Assembly: GCF_943734655.1 (NCBI RefSeq)
Contig: NC_071355.1
Span: 28,556,964-28,620,963 of the forward strand
Origin: Sabethes cyaneus
Taxonomy: Eukaryota > Arthropoda > Insecta > Diptera > Culicidae
DNA: 64,000 nucleotides
Direction of reading: 5' to 3'
Every line of letters starts with the position of its first letter. Positions within the stretch are counted from its first letter, which is position 1. Below, in pieces: positions 57,201 to 64,000 of this stretch. A program made the translations under genes and the position numbers. A model generated the notes under the pieces. It was not told the origin of the DNA, made no database searches, and saw only the letters and a program-made list of their open reading frames with translations.

Positions 57201-60200
57201 GCCCCACTCCACTTCAAAACGCGATTTTGCATAGTGGATATACGACGTGTAATGAGTTGTTACACAACTTCCGCTCCCCTAAGTGCGTTACGTAATATGT
57301 GAATGGTCCTTGAAGAAGGCAGTTCTATCGGATCCAGACAAGGAATATCAACTACATGAATAATATAAAAAGTTTAATTCGTAATTTTCCGTTACGGGGT
57401 TCATAAATTACTTTCACCAACGTGACATAGGACGTTTTTGCGTATATTCATAGCAAAAGCATTAAAAATCGCAAGTCGGATTATCATTTACATATTCAAG
57501 TCAAAAGAAACTCATACAAATCATTGAATTCGTTCAATTTCCAAAAAATATTGCTTGTTGCAAGTTACCCCGTTTAAGGGGTTACTAGTAAAGTAGTAAC
57601 AAATTAGTTAAAAAATTCTCCAACAGCCAATATTGATCGCATATTTTTTCTCAATATGTGAAATTGTTCTATCCTAGACCTAATAACTTTGTATTTAAGG
57701 AACAGATACAGATAAGTTCACAGATAAGTTTTTACTTGCACTAATAGTTGAGAACTGTTGCAAGTTACCCCGTTTGACGGTACTTTCTTCGAGCCTGTTA
57801 ATCTGTTCTCTGTGGTAAAACTTCGTGTCTAATTTCATGTTCATGTCCATATTCAAGTCTAATTTAATGTCCAATATCAAGCTCGAATCCTCAATAGGCC
57901 TCCCAGTTGGCTTTGAAGTATGACGCTGGCCTAATAAGCCAGTCATCGTATGTTCGAATCTCGACTGGGAGAGGCTGCTAGAGTCAATAGGATCGTATCA
58001 ACTGGCCCTGCAATTGGCCTGCACTCTAACAGCTGGCTGCGAAGTCTGTCGTATGAAAACAGAAGGTCAAGTTTCGATAACGGAATGTAGCACCTAGGCT
58101 TTGCTTTGCTTTCATGCCTACTTCCGAGCAAAACTTCCAGTCAAAGTTACGATTTACACGAACCTTTAAACGCTCATGAAATCACATCCTGTACAAATAC
58201 AGCTAAGACAAACGCAATTTCAATCCACTGTAATAAATCAAGCCACTGTTTCAGCAAACACGTCCGGCGTCCCTTAAAGTAGTGCCTGATTCCGAAGAGC
58301 TAGGCTGTTTTTTGCCGACGATTTGCAAATATTTCTAGTGATTAGATGTAGCGAGGATTGTGAGAACTTTTTTCTGCATGAACATTATCATTGCGACCAG
58401 TATTTTGATCTATTGTGATATCGTTTAGGTGTTTTTTTTCTGTATTCCGAACCAGAACCATTCTTATAACCAGCTTTGACTAGTGGTTTCATGATCGGTT
58501 AAGCATAGTTCAGCACTAAGGGAGGGTGTTGTGGGAGATAAGAATAATAATAATAATTAATGATGAATAAACATCATGAACAAAAATAATAATAAAGCGA
58601 TTCACTTCGGTCTGCTCTGACAACATTGTCAATGCAACGTATTGTAATCCAATATGGCAACGGCGCGTCAGCTGCCGAGCGATGCTATATAAACGGACGT
58701 CATCCATATGAATCCTCGCGGAGACGAATGAATCTCAAGATTTAAAGTCTCCGTTAACAAATAAAAAACGAACGAACGATGAATCCTCATTCTTGTGACG
58801 AACTTTGGAGAGGCAACAACTGGAGGATCATCCCACCTTGGACCATGGAGCAGCAGTGGCAGAAAGGAGAATCGGTGGCTAAACTGATGGCTGGGCAGAT
58901 GGACGCCTTTTGGACTGAAAGGTACTGCCGCAGCAACAGGAGCGGAAATCCACTAGCAGCAGCAAGGACAACCGGTAGCAACACCGAAGGGTTCGGAAGC
59001 GCCGCAGTAAAAGGTGGCTGATACCCACCAGCGGCGCGGATCCTTCCGCTTACTGGTTAGCAGCTGTAAGAGCACGGACGGATGAACGCAAGCCAGTCGC
59101 TTCGGTTCACGACAGGTGTGTATGTATTTCTCCTTAGTACTCGCCAATCATGTTCCTCCGTTGTTGCTAAATACAGAATTTAGCATGAAGGAAGGATGTG
59201 GAAAGGTCAGAGAATAAATACATGCTGAGAATTCTAGAATTTGGATTTTGGATCGAATCTTTTGGATATTTCTTGGTGTGCGACAAATCTGTTAGCGTTG
59301 AATATCAACAAATGTTTTTTCATCGGTTACCATCGATCGCACTAGAAACGCTATATTGTTTGACTACAACGTCCTGGAGATTAACCTCGCTCGAGTTGAA
59401 CAGGTGAAAGACCTAGAGGTCATTCTTGATGAAAAACTGACTCTACAGCCACATATTTCTGCAATGGTCCAGCAAATCGTGGCCTGAACTTTATGTTCAA
59501 AATTGCTAGATTTTGTTTTTGTCGGAATGTTAGCATCATTGCGACCATTATTTTGATCTACTGTGGTTTACTTCTTCTTTTGTCTAGATATTTGTTGCCA
59601 ATAAAATACTATTGATGGAAGTGTTCGTCACTATCAATTCATACCTCTTCGCAGAGCAGATGTTCAGCGGTTTCGCTTTCGAATCCGCAGCCAACCAATC
59701 ATTTTTAAATGGAGTTTGCTCGGACGGTGACCGGTAGCCGGACCGGGTCTTATTATTATATTTAGTTTTTTTTTGTTCAGATTAAACAATGCTAGGCTTT
59801 TTTGCAGTCTGGCTGTATAAAGCGCTTTGACTGTCTTAGTCCTGCAGAGGATTTTCAGTTTTCCTCTATTGTTTTTGTGTTACACGATGTTCGGATTTAA
59901 GTGCGCTTGGTGACATTCTGCAGAAGAGTTCTGGACCGATGAAGTCAGTAGATGAACCCTGCCTAGCTGAAGTATCGTGTTTTTCGTTTCCTGCCACTCC
60001 GCAATAGCCAGGAACCCAGTAAAGATTTACTTGATTATTTTTCGTCAGAGAGAGAATACACTCCCATACTAGGTTTAATACAAATACAAGATCAAAGTGC
60101 TTTAAGCGCTGCTTGGCTCCCACAAAGCTGGATATAACCTCCCACCTTTTTTCTCCATGCGTTGTCCTCATGTTGTTTCAATAGCCAGTCTTCCAAGATC

Positions 60201-63200
60201 AAACAATAGAATTCAACAATCTTAAGCAAAGTCGTAGGTTGGAACAAGAACTAATAAACAGCATGTTTAGACTTCCGAATAGAGACTCTGTTGTACCGGA
60301 AACAGATTCCTATTGTCCTAGGAGAATGACCAATCGCCGCTTCCAAAACAATAGGCATATCAAAATTTTCTGAATTTAATGAGCATGTTAATGGATTACA
60401 AATCAATTTAATTAAGTGATAATGCACATTCTATGGCTGTAGGTAAGGTTCCGGAAGAATACAGCGGAAATGGTTGATTTTGTAATGAGCATAGAGCGTG
60501 AATGGCAACTCAAAGCAATAAAATAGGAGACTGATGTTTTAGGTAGCATCATTGATATATCTCATAGAATACATGGGCTTCCAGAAACTGAGCTAAGTGA
60601 ACATTTGTAGTGGATTCATTTGTGACATGTTCGTAAAATTCTGGAAATTTTGATATGCCGCATGACCAATTTTTGTTAAAATCACGGATTGTTTCTTTTC
60701 CTTGTGACTTCCAGCAGCCATTTCCGCGACAACCCAAGGACAATCCGCAAATTCATGCACGCTACCTTTTAGATTTTGTCCAAATCTACAACTTTGCTGA
60801 ACATTGCCTGGATCTATCTTGTTGTTTAAGCTTCATAATAAGCATGGGTACACGGGTACCCCGTCGCCCTTCTACGTAAGTAAAAATCGTCACCCACACA
60901 AGGGTTAATTATAAGCTTGCTCAGCTCAGCTGCTAGAGAATTTAACGATCCCCTTACTTTAAAGCCCTCTACTGTTTCATCGTTCGGTATTCGCTGGAAT
61001 TGGGTACCAATATAGTATGACCCCCTCAAAGCTGCCTTCGGATTAGCAGTCTAGGGAGCGTACATCGCAAGTTCGCAACTCGTGGATCGACAACTCACAG
61101 CACTTGCCTCCGTATGAAGATCGCTGTAAGTTGCTGGGAATCGCAACGTTAGCCAAAATGATAAATATGTCACAAGCAACTTTCATTTACAAGCTGCTGA
61201 ATGTGCAAATTGATGCACCAGATCTACTGTCACAGATTGGACTGTTCGCACCATCGAGAAACCTGCAGGCTGGAAAAATACTGCAGGAGAGATTCCATTC
61301 TTCGCAATACGCCGCCAACGGACCGGCGACCGACTTTTTAGGCTCTCTATCGTGCCTTTTTGAGGTACTGAAGTCTGCGTCTTACTAGTGTCCCACAATT
61401 GCAGAGCGAAAATGTTCTAAGGTTTGGTTCTCGATATTATAATACAAGTATCACAGATATCTTATTGTAAGAAACCGAAAATTCGAAAAAGATATTTGCT
61501 CGGATAATACGCGGTAAATAGACACTTCTATTGAAACTCGGCAAATGTTTAAGTGACTTGTAAACTCGGTGTTATAAACTGGCAGGTTAAGCATGCGTAG
61601 GGCCTTACAGTTGACCACGACTTCTCGATTTTGCTATTACAACTCTTCGAAAAACAGCCAGAAATTACCCAGAACTGATCTGGAACACATCTGGTCCTTC
61701 TACACCGCAATGATTAGAATTTGATACAGATTTACTGAGTTTATTTGACTATTTTTGGCTTTAGATCCCATATTTTTCCTCCATTTTTGGAACCCATCAT
61801 CCAGGGCAGATGTGTTAGTTGTTTTCTTATGAGAGGAGCAAATGTTTCTGGAAAGATGGAAGCATACCATTGTGGAACGTGAAAAAAATTGGCAGGGCAG
61901 GTGAATCTACAAATCTCTAGATTGGCGGTCGAGTGTGGTTCCAATTACACCACTGCACAAGTTTTCTTATCATTCTCACCTGCACAAACCTTTCACTTTT
62001 AAAACTTAGATGTTAGTTTCTAAAATTTACTTCATTTAAATACCGACCAATAGTCTAAGAAAGAAGTCAATGAATGAGTATACCTAAGATATTAGTTCGT
62101 AGCTCGTTCCTCTAACTAACGCCATGTGTGAGTGAATCCTACTAAGTACCTACTGACTAGATGTTTTTTAACTCGGATGAATTACACATGCTAAGCAAAG
62201 TATATGAGCTTTGCCAGCCATTTTAGTAGATGATCATTTCCCGAAGTGTGGTTAAGACGAACCGAAAAAAAACAAAACAGATTTACAGCAAACTCCCACA
62301 CACCACAACAGACCACGCAAAGACAAAGGGTTTGATTGAGCAGGTTGTTTGTGAGTAAATTTTAAGGGTAAGTCGAAATACAGAGAAGAGGCCATCACCA
62401 TCATTCAACAAACAAAACAACCATCGGCAAGGCAAGGAAGAAGAGGAGCAATATAAAATCCACCAAGCTAACCGGAAGAATATCCGTCTAGGTTGATATT
62501 GTTGCCGAAGGTATTGTTCCCGTTGTTCATCTGCTGGTGATGATACTCGACGGGACCACCGTTGGAACCGGCGGCTGCCGCCGGCAGATGCTGATGCCAG
62601 GTCGTTCGCGACAGGTTGTTATTGTTCTCCCGTCCGGCCGAGCTGTTCATCTTCAAGTAGCCACTGTTGTTGTTGTTGTTGTTGTTGCTAACGTTCGCTT
62701 GTTCCCGTTCACGCCGGATGAACTGATCCTGGAGCATTTTTTGCTGTTGCTGCTGCTGCTGCTGCTGGTGATGGTGGTGATGCTGATAGCCGGAAGGTGG
62801 CTTCAGTGGGGAAAATGTACTCAACGGAGGAGACGTAGCTGGTAACGGTGGTGGAGGATTCTCTGATGACGGTACGGACGGAGGGAGACCCATGGACACA
62901 CACACACAGAGAACGACACAGTGGGACGAAACGAAAGTCGGGCGGGCGGGCAGGCAGGTGCACATGCGGCATGGCGGGTGAAAAAAGGGTGAAAAACATT
63001 TAGGACACATGGACACGCTTATTCGAAATGGGTATAAGGGTTTTGGGGCGCTGATTTACCTGATGACCTCAATTCACTGTGACGTAACCAGACGTCTTCG
63101 CCGCTTCCGTTGTTGTTATTGTTGTTGTTTTGGCTACCGTTTTGGGCGTTTCCCCGTTGGTTGGTCGAATTGTATTGGTAGGAAAAGGGTCGCGTGCTGC

Positions 63201-64000
63201 TGGTATAGTTTCCGTTATCGTAATCTAAAAGAAAGAAGTTATTACCAATCGATTTTTGAAATTAGTAATCACTCACCATTGCCATTAAAACTACCGCCGG
63301 CAGTTCCTGGCTTGGACCGGATTTGTACTGCACTGTTGTTGGCATTGTTATTGTTGTTTAGCACGTTGTCGGTGCTTGACTGTCGTTGGGGTACTGGCGG
63401 AGGAGCACAACGTGGGGGTATCGGTGGCTTATCCGCCAGTCCATAGTGTTCCTGGGGTGATTGAGGTGCCTGGAAGGTACTCATGTGTTGCTGATGCTGT
63501 TGCGGTTGTTGCGAGTGTCGTTGCTGTAACGTAGAAAAAACTCCATCAAGCCTTCCTAGGGAGCATAAGACATTCGTTAGGCCTCACCTGATTCTCTAAC
63601 TCGCGAAGTTCTTTCTGCTTTTGCAGAAAGTTTATCTGAGGGGTTGGTACACTGTTACTGTTGTTACTACCGGAGCCTCCGGACTTGGCACTGTTCAGCG
63701 AGGCACGCGAATCCCGCCGCTGGGAATCTGGCGACGAAGTTCGTGAACTGATGGATGAATTGGCATCACTACGGTCTAGTATCGGGGATTGGGGATTGAT
63801 CTGCAAGCCTAGCATTTTGGCAGGTTCAACACCATCGGAGGATTGCTAGACAGAGAATGGAACGAATTATTTTTCAAACATCAAGAAGGGAAACTCCCGT
63901 TAACTTACCTTCAGCGACTCATCGTAGCTCATCAGTTGCAGATTTGGCGGCAGGGCGGCGTGGAAGGCGATCTTGTTGACCCATTCGTTCATCGAGTCCT
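54291..64000 (-). CDS. PH-domain protein, 3' exons (possibly beta-spectrin family)
   Basis: Minus strand; the 5' part lies beyond the window. Exons: 63909-64000 (partial), 63588-63845, 63277-63523, 63060-63224, 62473-62862 and 54291-54589; all junctions are GT/AG and in phase. The first ends with NEWVNKIAFHAALPPNLQLM, which looks like the last helix of a PH domain with its invariant Trp. Then come a Ser-rich segment, a helical KQKELRELENQ, the proline motif ADKPPIPPRCAPPPVPQRQS (possible SH3 ligand), Asn-rich and His/Gln-rich tracts, and a basic end VFRIFSKKKSKHQN. PH domain, disordered tail and Lys-rich terminus resemble the C-terminus of beta- or beta-heavy-spectrins, which link actin to membranes, but other PH proteins (EFA6/PSD type) are not excluded. 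Reading on past the donor at 62472 gives an immediate in-frame TAG (62468), so an unspliced shorter isoform is possible. Confidence 0.7.
55200..56430. repeat. Purine-rich low-complexity block (GAAAAAGA type)
   Basis: About 1.2 kb of irregular 'agaaaaag', 'gacagaaa' and 'ggaacaaaa' units, with very few C or T on the plus strand. The 408-codon minus-strand frame over it is almost only Phe, Leu, Ser and Val and is a product of this composition. It resembles the GACGAAAA blocks in eEF1A intron 2 but with fewer 'acg' steps. Confidence 0.8.
56892..57578. mobile_element. TIR element 'cttaaacggggtaacttgca'
   Basis: The left end 'cttaaacggggtaacttgca' and the right end 'tgcaagttaccccgtttaag' are perfect inverted repeats of about 22 bp. 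The interior is AT-rich and without ORFs. A further copy of the right-end motif lies just outside at 57757-57775, suggesting a second, truncated or nested copy. Confidence 0.65.
57898..58113 (+). mobile_element. tRNA-derived SINE
   Basis: The 5' part folds like a tRNA. An acceptor-like stem pairs 'ctcccagt' (57900-57907) with 'actgggag' (57964-57971). An anticodon stem-loop 'ctggc-ctaataa-gccag' (57925-57941) puts AAT in the anticodon position, and 'tgttcgaatct' resembles the pol III B box. The following ~130 bases are unrelated to tRNA and end in a 'tttgctttgcttt' tail, as SINEs do. SINEs are copied by LINE machinery; the partner is unknown. Confidence 0.6.
58528..59050 (+). mobile_element. 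Possible LTR and gag start of an LTR retrotransposon
   Basis: A segment beginning TGTTGTGGGAG contains a TATA box (tatataaa, 58686-58693), followed by an AATAAA-like 'aataaaaaacg' at about 58761 and an ORF (MNPHSCDELWRGNNW..., 58779-59021) that could be a gag remnant, with MEQQWQKGESVAKLM in the middle. The 3' edge of the LTR, the primer binding site and a second LTR were not found, so this is tentative. Confidence 0.35.
59340..59490 (+). pseudogene. jockey-like reverse transcriptase scrap
   Basis: The plus strand reads LARVEQVKDLEVILDEKLTLQ then PHISAMV, matching the RVDQVKDLGVLLDSKLTF..H segment after the catalytic core in jockey-group elements. Too short for more. Confidence 0.45.
59866..60171 (-). 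pseudogene. RNase H fragment of an I/LOA-group retrotransposon
   Basis: The minus-strand frame contains NNQVNLYWVPGYCGVAGNEK followed by HDTSARQGSSTDFIGPEL. It matches the end of the RNase H domain, including W.PGH.G..GNE.AD, with His changed to Tyr and the final AD changed to HD. The STDFIGPEL stretch resembles AEIDFIGPEPAL in the relic at 36337-39860. Confidence 0.5.
60600..60860. repeat. Dispersed repeat shared with 21115-21365
   Basis: Both copies contain 'attcaYgcacgcta', 'ttttagttcttgttcaa' or 'ttttagattttgtccaa' and a following 'tttgctaaacat' or 'tttgctgaacat' at matching spacing. Similarity is clear but diverged. Nature unknown. Confidence 0.45.
61090..61388 (+). pseudogene. jockey-like retrotransposon C-terminal fragment
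   Basis: The frame is open from LPPYEDRCKLLGIATLAK through ATFIYKLLNVQIDAPDLLSQ and FAPSRNLQAGKILQERFHSS. This is the region after the RT of jockey-group elements (LPSYxxRCxLIxLxTLxxRR...DLLxGxIDxPxLL..I...PSRxLR). Same family as the piece at 45690-45880. Confidence 0.55.
61389..62460. other. No gene recognised
   Basis: Intron DNA of the PH-domain gene. The short frame at 61741-61944 shows no motif. Confidence 0.4.

Larger units (their letters stand above)
54590..62472 (-). other. Last intron (7.9 kb) of the PH-domain gene
   Basis: The donor is the weak GTTAGC after TCCG (62472) and the acceptor is 'ttattcccgcag' (54590). The join reads GYSSG|WGQSRHETT in phase 1, so the phase fits without adjustment. 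The intron holds a purine-rich block, a TIR element, a SINE, a possible LTR and retroelement scraps. Confidence 0.55.

Noticed and set aside
62537..62845. 102-codon plus-strand frame with a poly-Val/Leu run
   Set aside because: Antisense of the His/Gln- and Asn-rich exon of the PH-domain gene, whose phases and splice sites fit on the minus strand.

Overview
The window looks like nuclear DNA of a dipteran insect, most likely a mosquito (Culicidae). The reasons are an insect-type elongation factor 1-alpha gene with introns, a NOP16 gene, and a dense load of transposable elements of kinds common in mosquito genomes: RTE, jockey-like and LOA-like non-LTR retrotransposons, BEL/Pao and Penelope relics, Tc1/mariner and pogo relics, many TIR elements and a tRNA-derived SINE. 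The species assignment is inference. Only three host genes can be supported: eEF1A (+ strand, coding exons 22697-23519, 23600-23805 and 33788-34147), NOP16 (+ strand, exons 43918-44021 and 44083-44620), and the 3' end of a PH-domain protein, possibly of the beta-spectrin family (- strand, 64000 down to 54291, 5' part outside the window).

Layout. 1-20.5 kb is transposon graveyard: a Penelope GIY-YIG piece, a Tc1/mariner transposase in two pieces in the wrong order, several TIR elements, two large inverted-repeat structures (14022-14431 and 14446-15575), a pogo-like relic, and a jockey relic split by a TTAA-flanked element. 20.5-35.1 kb is the eEF1A locus: a probable leader intron (22377-22589), a short intron 1 (80 bp), and a 9,982-bp intron 2. 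Intron 2 is built largely from two alternating degenerate low-complexity repeats, interrupted by two small TIR elements. 35.8-41.2 kb holds minus-strand LOA-like and BEL/Pao relics plus a second copy of the TIR element seen at 9.5 kb. 43.9-44.6 kb is NOP16. 45.4-53.3 kb is a nest of retroelements: a jockey-like element interrupted by an intact-looking 3,381-bp RTE element (47156-50536) with an 11-bp target-site duplication and by a 255-bp TIR element with a 4-bp duplication, next to an oppositely oriented decayed non-LTR element. 53.3-64.0 kb is the PH-domain gene, whose long last intron carries a purine-rich low-complexity block, a TIR element, the SINE, a possible LTR and retroelement scraps.

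The host genes do not form a functional unit. eEF1A (aminoacyl-tRNA delivery) and NOP16 (60S subunit assembly) both serve translation, but their proximity is probably chance. I found no clear case for a new multigene system. The most informative features are insertions whose target site can be read exactly (the RTE, TTAA and AACG cases), a long near-perfect hairpin that could yield double-stranded RNA, the repeat-built intron of eEF1A, and an RTE open frame with no AUG before its endonuclease domain.
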